A DNA stretch of 38,917 bases from Steroidobacteraceae bacterium (GCA_019634895.1 JAHCAM010000022.1:1-38917), one strand, 5' to 3'; numbered from the stretch's first letter, positions 21,682-29,383 are shown. Numbers and translations: made by a program. Notes: a model not told the origin generated them from the sequence alone.

Positions 21682-21974
21682 TGGCGCTGCCCAAGTCCTC
21701 TCTCGTCTCGAAGATCGGCACGCTCGGCGTCGAGTGGCTGCAATGGTTCACGCGCGCGGACCAGACGGTCATGGCGAATCGCCGGCTGGGCCCGACGTCA
21801 AGCCGGCCGCTACCGAGGGATGCCTACCTCGGCATGCGGTACATCGACACCGATCTCGGCCCGGCCGGTGTCGACGAACCCGACCCGGAGGATGTCCTTG
21901 GCCGGCCCATCTACGCGGTGAAGATCACGCCCTCCGCGGTCACCTGGATCGACGCCAACGGCGTGGAGGTCTGA
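21681..21974 (+). CDS. Hypothetical tail-region protein, 97 aa
   Basis: Starts at ATG 21681, overlapping the gp10-like stop by one base. The N-terminal half is basic with WLQWFTRADQTVM; the second half is acidic and Pro-rich with a closing strand (PIYAVKITPSAVTWIDANGV). It sits where P22 has the tail needle gp26, but it is far too short and lacks the coiled coil, so it is not that protein. A small tail accessory role is inferred from position. Confidence 0.5.
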   Translation: MALPKSSLVSKIGTLGVEWLQWFTRADQTVMANRRLGPTSSRPLPRDAYLGMRYIDTDLGPAGVDEPDPEDVLGRPIYAVKITPSAVTWIDANGVEV

Positions 21975-23357
21975 ATGACGCTCGATGAAATGATGAACAC
22001 CCGGCTGTACGCCTACGGGCAGCAGCCGCAGCAAGCCTCCGGCGTGCCCTTCCAGATCGGCCAGACGATCCAGGGCCAGGGGAACTGGGACACGGACCCC
22101 ATCGTGCAGGCCCTGATGGGCTACCAGGGCCAGAACCTCGGGCAATGGGTGACCGAGGACGGTCGGCGATACATCGACACGCCCTGGGGCCGGACGTATG
22201 ACTCGCTCTACGACTACCAGCAGCGCGGCCAGGGCATGGTGGGCAACGAGAGCGGCATGCCTGGCGGCATCCAGCTCGCCACCACCGGCGGCGTCGTGAA
22301 CCTGGGCCGGTACGGCAACGAGCACGGCTCGGACAGCCTGTACGGGGTCATCGGCGAGGACGGCACGCTGCAGCGCGTGGGCACGGACCGGGAATCGAAC
22401 CGGGACATGAACACGATGCTCGCGCTGATCGCCGGCGCGGGCGTGGGGTCGGCGCTCTATGGGGGCGCTGCCGGCGGCGCTGGGCTGGGCGGCACCGGCT
22501 CGATGAGCGCGGGCGAGCTGGCAGCGATGGACGCTGCCGGCGGCTCGATGGCTGGCACGGGCCTGCCCTATGCCGGCACCGCGGCTGGTGCGGGCACCGC
22601 TGCGGCCGGCACTGCGGCGGGCGGCTCGACCCTCTCCAGCCTGCTTGGTCGCGCGGGCAGCACGGCCGCCGACTACCTGACGTCACCGGCAGGCGTGAAC
22701 ACCGTCGCGCAGCTCCTCGGCGGCGCCTACGGCGCGCACGAGGCCCGCGCTGCGGCGGAATCCCAGCTCCAGGCCACCCGCGAGGCGATCGCGGAGCAGC
22801 GCCGGCAATACGACCAGTCCCGCGAGGACCTGATGCCGTGGATGACGGCGGGCCGCGGCGCGCTGGATCAGCTGACCGGCCGGCTGCCAGAGCTGACGGA
22901 GCGCTTCACCGGCGCCGACCTGGCGAACGACCCCGGGTATCAGTTCGAGCTCGAGCAGGGCCTGGGCGCGGTGCGCGGCGGCGCGCGCGGCAACGGCACG
23001 CTGGACAGCGGGGCGACGCTGAAAGCGCTGATGCAGTACGGCCAGGGGCTCGCCTCCACCCGCTTCAACGACGCGTTCAACCGGGACCAGGCCAGCAAGA
23101 CGAGCATCTACAACATGCTGGCCGGCATCAGCGGCACGGGCCAGACGACGGCCAACCAGGTGGCCACGCTCGGAGCGGGCAACGCCGGCGCCATCGGGAG
23201 CCTCCTCACCCAGGGCGGTAACGCCCAGGCCGCCGGGCGGATCGGCGCGGCGAACAGCTGGATCAACGCCATGGGCAACGCCTGGAACGGGTACCAGCAG
23301 CAGAGCGTGCTGGACGCCCTGCGGCGCGGCGGCGCCTCGAACCTCTGGGGGACGTAG
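21975..23357 (+). CDS. Ejection (DNA-transfer) protein A
   Basis: A 460-residue protein of the P22 gp7/gp20/gp16 functional class: packed in the head and ejected into the host envelope to make a channel for DNA. The middle (about 150-235) is Gly/Ala-rich and hydrophobic (GAGVGSALYGGAAGGAGLGG), fitting a membrane-associated segment. The last 200 residues are Gln/Gly/Asn-rich with EAIAEQRRQYDQSREDLMPW, ANDPGYQFELEQGLGAVRGG and ASTRFNDAFNRDQASKTSIY, patterns typical of phage DNA-transfer proteins. The first of three such genes in a row. Confidence 0.7.
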   Translation: MTLDEMMNTRLYAYGQQPQQASGVPFQIGQTIQGQGNWDTDPIVQALMGYQGQNLGQWVTEDGRRYIDTPWGRTYDSLYDYQQRGQGMVGNESGMPGGIQLATTGGVVNLGRYGNEHGSDSLYGVIGEDGTLQRVGTDRESNRDMNTMLALIAGAGVGSALYGGAAGGAGLGGTGSMSAGELAAMDAAGGSMAGTGLPYAGTAAGAGTAAAGTAAGGSTLSSLLGRAGSTAADYLTSPAGVNTVAQLLGGAYGAHEARAAAESQLQATREAIAEQRRQYDQSREDLMPWMTAGRGALDQLTGRLPELTERFTGADLANDPGYQFELEQGLGAVRGGARGNGTLDSGATLKALMQYGQGLASTRFNDAFNRDQASKTSIYNMLAGISGTGQTTANQVATLGAGNAGAIGSLLTQGGNAQAAGRIGAANSWINAMGNAWNGYQQQSVLDALRRGGASNLWGT

Positions 23358-23359
23358 CC

Positions 23360-24769
23360 ATGGCCATCGACCCCCGCATCGCCCTCGGCATCCAGCCCCT
23401 GCAACTCCAGTCGCCGCTGGAGACCGCCGGCCAGGCCATGCAGTTGCAGGCGCTCCAGCAGCGCGGGCAGCTCGGCGCGCTGCAGCTCCAGCAGGCGCAG
23501 CAGGCCGCGCAGCAGCAGGCCGCCGTGCGCGATCTCGCTGCCTCGGCCGGCGGCGACATGAAGAAGATCATCAAGGGCCTATACGACCGTGGAATGGTCG
23601 ACATGGCCATGGGCCTCGAGGCGAAGCTCGCCGAGCGGGAGAAGAACGCCGTCGGGTTGCAGACCGATCGTGCGAAGCTGGCCGGCGAGCGCACGAAGCT
23701 GCTCGGCGGTGCCTTCAAGTTCCTCGGCGACAACCCTTCGGACGAGCGCATCCTGTCCACGCTCGGCGGCTTCGTGCAGCGCGGCGAGCTGCCGAAGGAC
23801 GTTGCCGAGCAGTTCGCCGGCGATCTCCTGCGCCTTCCGCCGCAGCAGCGCTCGCAGGCGCTGGTGAACCTCGCGCGCACCCCGGAGCAGTTCGCGGCGC
23901 TGTACGCTCCGAAGATCGAGAAGATCGACGATGGCCAGACCATCTCCTTCGGCAACGTGAACCCGCTCGCCGGGCCGACCGTGGGGCCGGTGCAGCGGCA
24001 AATGACGCCCGGGGAGGTGGCAACGGATCGCCGCGGCCAGCAGTCCAACGCCATCGCCGCCGGCAACCTGCGGGTGGCGCAGGATCGGTTGGCGCTCGAT
24101 CGCGCCGCCCCGCGCGGGGTGCCATTCGAGGGGCCGAATGGTCTGGTGCTGGTCGACCCGCGCTCTGGCACGTCACGGCCCGTTGTCGACGCCGCCGGCG
24201 CGCCGCTACCGGCCAAGCTGACCGAGTCCGCCAAGAAGGAGATCGACAGCATCGATGCGCAGGCGGCGGCGGTCACCAGCGCCATCGAGTCGGTGCGCAA
24301 GACGCCGTCGGCCTTCTCCATGGGTCGCGGCTTGGCGACGCTCGGCGGCACGATCACCGAAAGCCTGGCAGGTCGCACCGACACGGACGAGGAGCGCAAG
24401 GCGCGGGCCTTCGTCTATAACAACGTGTCCAAGGTGATCAACGAGCGCGCCGGCGCCGCGCAATCGGCGCAGGAGCTGGCACGCCTGCGGTCCTTCCTGC
24501 CGGCCGAAACGGATGGCCCCGAACAGGTGGTCTCGAAGCTGGAGGCCTTCAACGACTATCTGGCGACCCAGCGCCAGGCGTACAGCACGCCACGCAATCA
24601 GCGGCCAGCTGCCGGGGCCGCGCCGGCGACGCCGGAAGCTCCGCAGGCGGCCCCATCGTGGAACTCGCTGCCAATGCCGCGCGAGGTACCCGAGGACGCC
24701 ATCGTGCGCGACACGCAGACCGGCCAGCGGTTCCGCCGTCGCGGCAGCGGATGGGAGCCGCTGCGGTGA
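23360..24769 (+). CDS. Ejection (DNA-transfer) protein B
   Basis: A 469-residue protein with a Gln-rich start (LQALQQRGQLGALQLQQAQQ), a helical region with DMKKIIKGLYDRGMVDMAMG, a middle with a repeated Gly-Pro loop, and a helical segment (VYNNVSKVINERAGAAQSAQ). It ends in a Pro-rich linker and GQRFRRRGSGWEPLR. Such long, disordered, Gln-rich proteins between two ejection proteins are typical of P22-like gp20 analogues. No enzyme signature is visible. It overlaps the next gene by 4 nt (GTGA). Confidence 0.65.
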   Translation: MAIDPRIALGIQPLQLQSPLETAGQAMQLQALQQRGQLGALQLQQAQQAAQQQAAVRDLAASAGGDMKKIIKGLYDRGMVDMAMGLEAKLAEREKNAVGLQTDRAKLAGERTKLLGGAFKFLGDNPSDERILSTLGGFVQRGELPKDVAEQFAGDLLRLPPQQRSQALVNLARTPEQFAALYAPKIEKIDDGQTISFGNVNPLAGPTVGPVQRQMTPGEVATDRRGQQSNAIAAGNLRVAQDRLALDRAAPRGVPFEGPNGLVLVDPRSGTSRPVVDAAGAPLPAKLTESAKKEIDSIDAQAAAVTSAIESVRKTPSAFSMGRGLATLGGTITESLAGRTDTDEERKARAFVYNNVSKVINERAGAAQSAQELARLRSFLPAETDGPEQVVSKLEAFNDYLATQRQAYSTPRNQRPAAGAAPATPEAPQAAPSWNSLPMPREVPEDAIVRDTQTGQRFRRRGSGWEPLR

Positions 24770-26694
24770 GCCGATTCGTCCTCGAGACGGAAGCGCCGGC
24801 CGCCGAGCCTGCATCGACCGGCCGCTTCGTGCTGGAGCAGCCTGAAGAGCCTTCGCTTGCCCAACGCGTTGGCCGCCAGGTCGGCCTGACGGCGCGCCAC
24901 GGCGTCAATGCACTGGCGAGCACGGTGGGCATTGTCTCGGACCCGATCGCGGCCACCATCAACCTCGCCACCGGCAGCCGAATCCCATTCGCCCGCGAGA
25001 CCGCCGATTCCGCGATGACGGTGCTCGGCCTGCCCGTTCCGGAAGGGGGCCGGGAGCAGTTCGCGGCCAAGGTCACGGAGGCGATGAATCCGGCCGGCAT
25101 GGTTGGCGCGGGCACGCTCCTATCGCGCGCCGCCACGCCGGCGGTGCAGGCGGTCGGCAATGCGCTCCGCGCCGGTCCAGGCATGCAGGCAGTCTCCGGA
25201 GCCTCCAGCGCTGCCGCCGGCGAAGCCGCGAAGGCGGCGGGCTACGGCGACGTCGGCCAGGGCATCGCCGCGCTCGGCGGCGCCCTCGCGCCGTCCGCGG
25301 TAGAGGCGACCGCATTCGAGGCGGCGCGCCGCGCGATGCGTGGCGGTGAGCAGGGCCGCCAGGTGCTGACCCAGCGGCTGGAGGACATCACCCGCGCCGG
25401 CGCGCAACCGACCACAGGGCTCGGCACCGGCCGCCGCCCGGCCCAGGCCGCCGAGTCCGTGCTCTCCAAGGTGCCTGGCGGCGCCGGGCCGGTTGCACGT
25501 GCCGCCGAGGGCATCCAGAGTGGCATAGGCCGGCGTGTGGGCGAGATTGCCGACGACGTCGCAGCAAATGCCGACCCGGACGCCGCCGGGCGCGCTATCG
25601 AGCGCGGCGTCAAGAGCTTCGTCGGCCGATTCAAGGGCGAGCAGCAGTTCTTGTACAACAAGCTCGACCGGTTCATCCCGCCGGACACCGCGATCGACGT
25701 GTCCAACACCCGCGCGGCGCTACAGGGCCTGACGGCCGACATCCAAGGGGCACCGCGACTTTCGGCCACGCTTCGAAATGCCAAGATCGCCGACATCGCG
25801 GCCGCCTTTACGGACGACGCCGCAGCGGCCGGAACGCTGCCATACGAAGCCATCAAGAAGATCCGGACGCAGATCGGCAACGCGATTTCCGACTCCCCAT
25901 TGGTGGCCGATGCACCGAAGGCGCAGCTGAAGGAGCTGTACGGGGCGCTGACGCGTGATATGGAGGCTGCTGCTGCCGCTGCCGGCCCGGACGCTCAGGC
26001 GGCCCTTGCCCGCGCGAACCGCTTCACCCGGGCCGGCATGGACCGCATCGAGAATCACCTCGAGCGAACCATCGGCAAGACGGCGGAGCAGACCTACAAG
26101 ACGCTGGTCTCCGATCCCGGCAATGCCAGCAAGATCGCGGTGACCCTGAAGAGCTTGCCGGCGGCCGAGCGCGACATCGTCAAGGCGACCGTGATCGAGC
26201 GGATGGGCAAGGCGACGGCGGGCCGCCAGGACGCTGCCGGCGAGGTGTTCTCGTCCGAGACGTTCCTCACGAACTGGAACCGGCTCGCGCCGCGCGCGAA
26301 GGCGGTGCTGTTCTCCGGTCAGGACGGCGCGCTGCGCCGCGACCTGGATGCTGTCGCTCGCACCGCCGAGATGGTGCGGGAGCAGGCCAAGGTGCTGGCG
26401 AACCCCTCCGGCACGTCCGGCGCGGTCGCGAACATCGGCGCGGGTACGGCGGCCTTCCTGGCTGGGCTCACCGGCAACCCGGGTACGGCCGTCTCGATCA
26501 TGGCCGCGATGGGGGCGGCGAACCTCTCGGCTCGCACCATGACGAACCCGGACTTCGTGAGGTGGCTCGCCAGGACGACGAGGCTGCCGGCTGCGGCGTT
26601 GCCGTCAGCACTTGCCGCGCTGAATCGGATGGCTGGGGAAAACCCGGAGATTGCCGGCGACCTTCAGGCCTTCAGCCAAGGATTGCGGCAATGA
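24766..26694 (+). CDS. Ejection (DNA-transfer) protein C
   Basis: A 642-residue protein, GTG start coupled to the preceding stop. The N terminus has two short FVLE boxes (SRFVLE, GRFVLE) that look like cleavage or docking motifs. Residues 40-180 contain Ala/Gly-rich helices able to enter a membrane (GVNALASTVGIVSDPIAATI, SGASSAAAGEAAKAAGYGD). The middle is a long helical region with many Arg, Glu and Ala, and the C terminus has another hydrophobic Gly/Ala segment (IGAGTAAFLAGLTGNPGTAV). It is the gp16-like member of the set by size and position. No lytic transglycosylase motif is seen. Confidence 0.65.
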   Translation: MSRFVLETEAPAAEPASTGRFVLEQPEEPSLAQRVGRQVGLTARHGVNALASTVGIVSDPIAATINLATGSRIPFARETADSAMTVLGLPVPEGGREQFAAKVTEAMNPAGMVGAGTLLSRAATPAVQAVGNALRAGPGMQAVSGASSAAAGEAAKAAGYGDVGQGIAALGGALAPSAVEATAFEAARRAMRGGEQGRQVLTQRLEDITRAGAQPTTGLGTGRRPAQAAESVLSKVPGGAGPVARAAEGIQSGIGRRVGEIADDVAANADPDAAGRAIERGVKSFVGRFKGEQQFLYNKLDRFIPPDTAIDVSNTRAALQGLTADIQGAPRLSATLRNAKIADIAAAFTDDAAAAGTLPYEAIKKIRTQIGNAISDSPLVADAPKAQLKELYGALTRDMEAAAAAAGPDAQAALARANRFTRAGMDRIENHLERTIGKTAEQTYKTLVSDPGNASKIAVTLKSLPAAERDIVKATVIERMGKATAGRQDAAGEVFSSETFLTNWNRLAPRAKAVLFSGQDGALRRDLDAVARTAEMVREQAKVLANPSGTSGAVANIGAGTAAFLAGLTGNPGTAVSIMAAMGAANLSARTMTNPDFVRWLARTTRLPAAALPSALAALNRMAGENPEIAGDLQAFSQGLRQ

Positions 26695-26813
26695 CCACCA
26701 CAACGAGCACAACGACCGCGACCGGGAAGGCGAGCAGCCCGCCGATGAAGCCCCACCCTTCGGCCGAATCCGAATCCGACGAATCGAACTTTCCCACCGA
26801 GGTCTCCCCATGA
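26691..26813 (+). CDS. Small low-complexity ORF, 40 aa (doubtful)
   Basis: Plus-strand frame with an ATGA overlap to the preceding gene, coding MTTTTSTTTATGKASSPPM and a Ser/Glu-rich end. The coupling favours it, but the composition is that expected from the antisense of a Val/Leu-rich membrane stretch on the other strand (see findings). It could be a spacer or a leader for the next gene. Confidence 0.35.
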   Translation: MTTTTSTTTATGKASSPPMKPHPSAESESDESNFPTEVSP

Positions 26814-27046
26814 CAGTCACCGTAACCGCCGTCGATACCACCCACTTCGGGTTCAACGGCCGCAGCATGCCCCGAGTGTATGTCGTCTTCCCGCTGGGCG
26901 AAAGCGACGCGCAGCTCGTCTGCACCGTCGACCGATCGCGCATGGACGTCCAACTGGGCTCGTCCGTCGCCTCGAGCACGCCCACGACCCAGGCCGGCCT
27001 GATCGCCGCGCTGGCCGCGGTCGTGATGCCGGCGGTGCCGGGGTGA
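26810..27046 (+). CDS. Hypothetical phage protein, 78 aa
   Basis: A small beta-rich protein: TVTVTAVDTTHFGFNGRSMP, RVYVVFPLGESDAQLVCTVD, then a Ser/Thr-rich strand and a hydrophobic C-terminal end (LIAALAAVVMPAVPG). Coupled to the previous ORF by an ATGA overlap. It has the feel of a small virion or host-interaction protein; I see no family. Confidence 0.5.
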   Translation: MTVTVTAVDTTHFGFNGRSMPRVYVVFPLGESDAQLVCTVDRSRMDVQLGSSVASSTPTTQAGLIAALAAVVMPAVPG

Positions 27047-27094
27047 CGACCGTCCGTGTTTCCTGTCTGGCCTCGATAACCAGGAGGGCGCCTC

Positions 27095-27328
27095 ATGGTT
27101 ACAGGACGAGCGATGAATCAACAGGTTGAGCAGGTGATGGAAAAGGCAGTGCCGGCGCAGGCGGTCGGGAACGTGGCGGTCGCCGCGGCGGCGAAGGCCG
27201 CGGACGTCGACTGGATCTGGTGGCTCACCCTGGTGCTGATCCTGATCCAGCTGGTGTGGTGGGTGATCAAATGCGGCCGCGATTGGGGCTGGTGGGGAAA
27301 GGGGAGTTCGGATGGCAACCAAGCGTAA
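27095..27328 (+). CDS. Holin-like small membrane protein
   Basis: Starts at ATG 27095 after a strong AGGAGG (27082-27087); ATG 27113 is an internal alternative. One clear transmembrane helix, WIWWLTLVLILIQLVWWVI (residues 40-58), follows an Ala-rich amphipathic N terminus, and the C-terminal tail is charged (KCGRDWGWWGKGSS). Placement first in the lysis cassette, before the endolysin, fits a holin or a pinholin that depolarises the membrane and releases the SAR endolysin. Single-helix holins are rarer than two-helix ones, so an antiholin or spanin-helper role is possible. Confidence 0.6.
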   Translation: MVTGRAMNQQVEQVMEKAVPAQAVGNVAVAAAAKAADVDWIWWLTLVLILIQLVWWVIKCGRDWGWWGKGSSDGNQA

Positions 27329-27545
27329 GGACACGAACGTGAAGAGCATCGAGGACGGCCTGCGGTCGACGATCGCGGAGATGTCGGACGCACGGAACCG
27401 GCTGGAGGCGAAGCTGCGCGACGCCGAGGCCGAGGCGCAGGAATGGAAGGCGAAGTACATCGATAGCGGGAAGTGGCGCAAGTACGCCCCGACCGCGATC
27501 GCGGCGCTCGTGATCGGCTTCGCCCTGGGGGCGGCGCTGGTGTGA
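27312..27545 (+). CDS. Tail-anchored coiled-coil membrane protein
   Basis: A 77-residue protein: residues 1-50 form a charged coiled coil (RLEAKLRDAEAEAQEWKAKY) and residues 57-77 are a C-terminal membrane anchor with a GxxxG-type run (TAIAALVIGFALGAALV). It overlaps the holin-like gene by 17 nt and the next micro-ORF by 4 nt. It could be a second holin component or antiholin; the shape also resembles ElaB/DUF883 tail-anchored proteins. Confidence 0.6.
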   Translation: MATKRKDTNVKSIEDGLRSTIAEMSDARNRLEAKLRDAEAEAQEWKAKYIDSGKWRKYAPTAIAALVIGFALGAALV

Positions 27546-27601
27546 TCCGCTGGGCGATCTTCATCGCCGGTCTGGTCGTGCTCTGGTGGCTCGGGCGGTG
27601 A
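27542..27601 (+). CDS. Micro-ORF coding a 19-aa transmembrane peptide
   Basis: GTG 27542 overlaps the previous stop (GTGA) and its own stop overlaps GTG 27598 of the endolysin (GTGA). The product is a single hydrophobic helix, VIRWAIFIAGLVVLWWLGR, with Arg at both ends. The double coupling suggests it is translated. It could be a lysis-timing peptide or simply a bridge for translation. Confidence 0.5.
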   Translation: MIRWAIFIAGLVVLWWLGR

Positions 27602-28053
27602 GGCCCAGCCCGCTCGCGCTCACCGCCTCGATGGGCATCGTCCTCGCGGCGATGCAGTTCATCGAGCCGCTGGAGGGCACGGTCGCCCGGACCTACGTCG
27701 ATCCCGCCGGCTACGCGACCGCTTGCTCCGGGAACCGCTCGGCGGCCGTCCCGGGGGCGACCTTCACGGACGAGGAGTGCCAGCTCCTGCTGCTCTCTGA
27801 CGCCATCGTGCACGTCATCGCGGTCCGCAAGCTGGTCACGGTGCCGCTGGATGACGAACTGTGGATTGCCCTGGTGTCGTTCAGCTTCAACGTCGGTTGG
27901 CAGGCGCTGGCGTCATCCACCCTGCTGCGCAAGGTCAATGCCGGCGACCGGGAGGGCGCAAGGGAAGAGTTCGCCCGCTGGGTTCACGCCGGCGGCAAGG
28001 TGCTCCCGGGCCTCGTGGTGCGCCGCGCGCGTGAGGCGCGGCTCCTGGGATGA
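27598..28053 (+). CDS. SAR endolysin (GH24 lysozyme)
   Basis: A 151-residue muramidase. The catalytic triad of T4-type lysozymes is present with exact spacing: Glu26 (PLEG), Asp35 (VDPAG) and Thr41 (ATACSG), giving E-x8-D-x5-T. A hydrophobic N terminus (LALTASMGIVLAAMQFI) directly before the active site is a signal-arrest-release segment, as in P1 Lyz and phage 21 R, so the enzyme is exported by Sec and kept inactive in the membrane until the holin acts. GTG 27598 is favoured by coupling; GTG 27586 is an alternative. The C-terminal half has LWIALVSFSFNVGWQAL and ARWVHAGGKVLPGLVVRR, as in GH24. Confidence 0.9.
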   Translation: MRPSPLALTASMGIVLAAMQFIEPLEGTVARTYVDPAGYATACSGNRSAAVPGATFTDEECQLLLLSDAIVHVIAVRKLVTVPLDDELWIALVSFSFNVGWQALASSTLLRKVNAGDREGAREEFARWVHAGGKVLPGLVVRRAREARLLG

Positions 28054-28601
28054 TCCCCCTCTCTTACCTCGCCGGTGCCGCGTTCGCCGCCGGCATCACC
28101 CTGGGCGGCACCGCCGCCTGGTGGTACCAGGGCACGCGGATCGACGAGCTGCAGCTATCGAATCTGCGGTTCCGGGCCGCCGCCGAGGTCTCCGAGCAGA
28201 TCGAGCGTCGCAAGCGCGAGCAGGCCGAGGCGACCGTCGCCGCTCTCACCACCGATCTCGCCCAGGCCTACCGGATGCGCCAGGAGGTGCACGATGAAAC
28301 CGTCAAGGAAATCACTGCGGTGGCCAGCCCTCGCGCTCAGTGCCTCGCTCCTGCTACTCGCGGCGTGCTCAACCGTCGTGCCGGTGGTGGCCGAGCCGCA
28401 GAAGGTCCGGATCCCCGCGTCGCTCTTGGAGTCGCCCCCGCCCCTGCCTCCGATCCCAGCGGACCTGCCGCTGGAGCCTCGGAGCAAGCGGTCGCGCTCT
28501 GGATGACCGCGGCGCTCGATCAGTACGTGCGGCTGCGGGATCAGCACGCGGCGCTGGCCAAGGTAGTGCGGGCGCTGCCGTGCGTGGAGATTGTCCCGTA
28601 G
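28050..28601 (+). CDS. Rz: Rz-like i-spanin
   Basis: A 183-residue inner-membrane spanin. Residues 5-25 form the N-terminal membrane helix (YLAGAAFAAGITLGGTAAWW) and residues 30-95 a coiled coil in the periplasm (RIDELQLSNLRFRAAAEVSE). With the Rz1 lipoprotein it links and fuses inner and outer membrane at lysis. ATG 28050 overlaps the endolysin stop. The last 90 residues, Pro/Ala/Arg-rich, share DNA with Rz1 in another frame, so their composition is partly forced by the overlap. Confidence 0.85.
   Translation: MIPLSYLAGAAFAAGITLGGTAAWWYQGTRIDELQLSNLRFRAAAEVSEQIERRKREQAEATVAALTTDLAQAYRMRQEVHDETVKEITAVASPRAQCLAPATRGVLNRRAGGGRAAEGPDPRVALGVAPAPASDPSGPAAGASEQAVALWMTAALDQYVRLRDQHAALAKVVRALPCVEIVP
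28294..28506 (+). CDS. Rz1: Rz1-like o-spanin lipoprotein, nested in Rz
   Basis: A 70-residue lipoprotein encoded wholly inside Rz in the +1 frame, the lambda arrangement. It has a basic start (MKPSRKSLRW), a hydrophobic signal and the lipobox LLAAC (Cys25), then a Pro-rich mature part (LESPPPLPPIPADLPLEP). The ribosome site CAGGAGG lies 9 nt upstream. Signal peptidase II would cleave before Cys25 and the lipid would anchor it in the outer membrane. Confidence 0.85.
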   Translation: MKPSRKSLRWPALALSASLLLLAACSTVVPVVAEPQKVRIPASLLESPPPLPPIPADLPLEPRSKRSRSG

Positions 28602-28729
28602 CCGGCCGCCACCCGGCTCAGATCGACGCAGGCGGGGCGATCGGGCCTGCCGGCGGCCTTCCATCCGTCCGGGGGCCGGAAACGCGCCCTGGGGCGTTCT
28701 GGCGGCCATAGACGATGGGGTGGAAATTC

Positions 28730-28747
28730 TGACCCCAATTTGACCCC
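28730..28747 (+). promoter_or_regulatory. Candidate arm-type integrase sites, left pair
   Basis: TGACCCC at 28730-28736 and 28741-28747, 11 bp apart, 81 bp left of the attP core. The same paired arrangement, with the same spacing, occurs right of the core. The second copy also forms part of the late terminator stem. Confidence 0.65.
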
Positions 28748-28762
28748 ACCCGGGTCAATTTT
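28740..28762 (+). terminator. Intrinsic terminator of the late operon
   Basis: Stem TTGACCC (28740-28746) and GGGTCAA (28752-28758), a 5-nt loop, then TTTT (28759-28762). It lies 138 bp after the Rz stop and before attP, so it would keep late transcription out of the attachment site and the leftward genes. Confidence 0.75.
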
Positions 28763-28827
28763 CGGCCCAACGAGCCCGGATTGCGCGGGCGGCCCCAGGG
28801 GGCACGCCGGCCAGAATCGGCCAATCG

Positions 28828-28887
28828 GACTCGAAATCAGGCGTACGGGTAACCGTACCGTGGGTTCGAATCCCACCCCCTCCGCCA
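28828..28887 (+). other. attP core: 3' part of a tRNA-Ser(CGA) gene
   Basis: Reads as the 3' two-thirds of a serine tRNA: anticodon loop CTCGAAA (28830-28836, anticodon CGA), 3' anticodon stem TCAGG (28837-28841), long variable arm GTACGG-GTAA-CCGTAC, T-arm GTGGG-TTCGAAT-CCCAC, acceptor strand CCCCTCC and GCCA (ends 28887). The bases left of the loop no longer form a proper stem with it (one clear mismatch) and no D-arm is present, so this is not a working tRNA gene. Integration would restore the 3' end of the host gene. Confidence 0.85.
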
Positions 28888-28893
28888 GAACAG

Positions 28894-29382
28894 CTACCCA
28901 ACCTCTTGTTTTTGCTCGGCAATTTTCCGGCGCGTCGCCGCCGAGAAGAAGAAACCAAACGGCGGGGGCTTTTTCTCTGACCCCGCGCTGACCCCAGTTC
29001 GCAGCAGACGCGGCTGCGTTGCGGGCTTCGCCGCGGGCTTCGGCGCCTTCTTCCTGCCGCCGGCCCAGTTGCCGCGGATGGCAGTTGCAGACCGTCCACG
29101 CGCGACCCGATCCTGAACGTTGTCGGCGTGCGTGCCGCGCCGCAGATGGCGAGGGTTGCAGCAGAGCCGGTTGTCGCAGTCGTGCCGGATGACGGCCTCC
29201 GAGTCGGACTGCCCATGGACGAGTTGCCACGCGATCCGATGGGCGAGGACGTTGCCGAGCGACCTGGTCGAATACTGCCCGTAGCCGTCCCGGTTCCGAT
29301 ATCCCTGCCAAGGCCAGCAGAGATGCGGAGCGCCGCGGCGCACCTTCGACCAGAACCGAGCAGGACTTACCGGTGGCTTCAT
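28894..29382 (-). CDS. HNH endonuclease, 162 aa
   Basis: A minus-strand protein directly after the integrase stop. Residues about 15-85 match the HNH_3-type phage homing nuclease: CWPWQGYRNRDGYGQYS, then LAHRIAWQLVHGQ, VIRHDCDNRLCCNPRHL and GTHADNVQDRVARGRS. The HDCDNRLCCNPRHL stretch holds the metal-binding His/Asn residues and a Cys pair. The tail is basic and Pro-rich, and its codons run through the right arm-type sites up to 6 bp from the attP core. It may be a free-standing homing endonuclease or a packaging or recombination helper. Confidence 0.85.
   Translation of the reverse strand: MKPPVSPARFWSKVRRGAPHLCWPWQGYRNRDGYGQYSTRSLGNVLAHRIAWQLVHGQSDSEAVIRHDCDNRLCCNPRHLRRGTHADNVQDRVARGRSATAIRGNWAGGRKKAPKPAAKPATQPRLLRTGVSAGSEKKPPPFGFFFSAATRRKIAEQKQEVG
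28978..28995 (+). promoter_or_regulatory. Candidate arm-type integrase sites, right pair
   Basis: TGACCCC at 28978-28984 and 28989-28995, again 11 bp apart, 91 bp right of the attP core. They lie inside the 3' end of the HNH gene. Direct repeats on both sides of a core at about equal distance are the pattern of a lambda-type attP. Confidence 0.65.
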
Positions 29383-29383
29383 C

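Noticed and set aside
28829..28887. A functional tRNA-Ser gene
   Set aside because: Only the anticodon loop onward is present; the acceptor 5' strand and D-arm are missing and the left half of the anticodon stem no longer pairs fully. It is an attP core.
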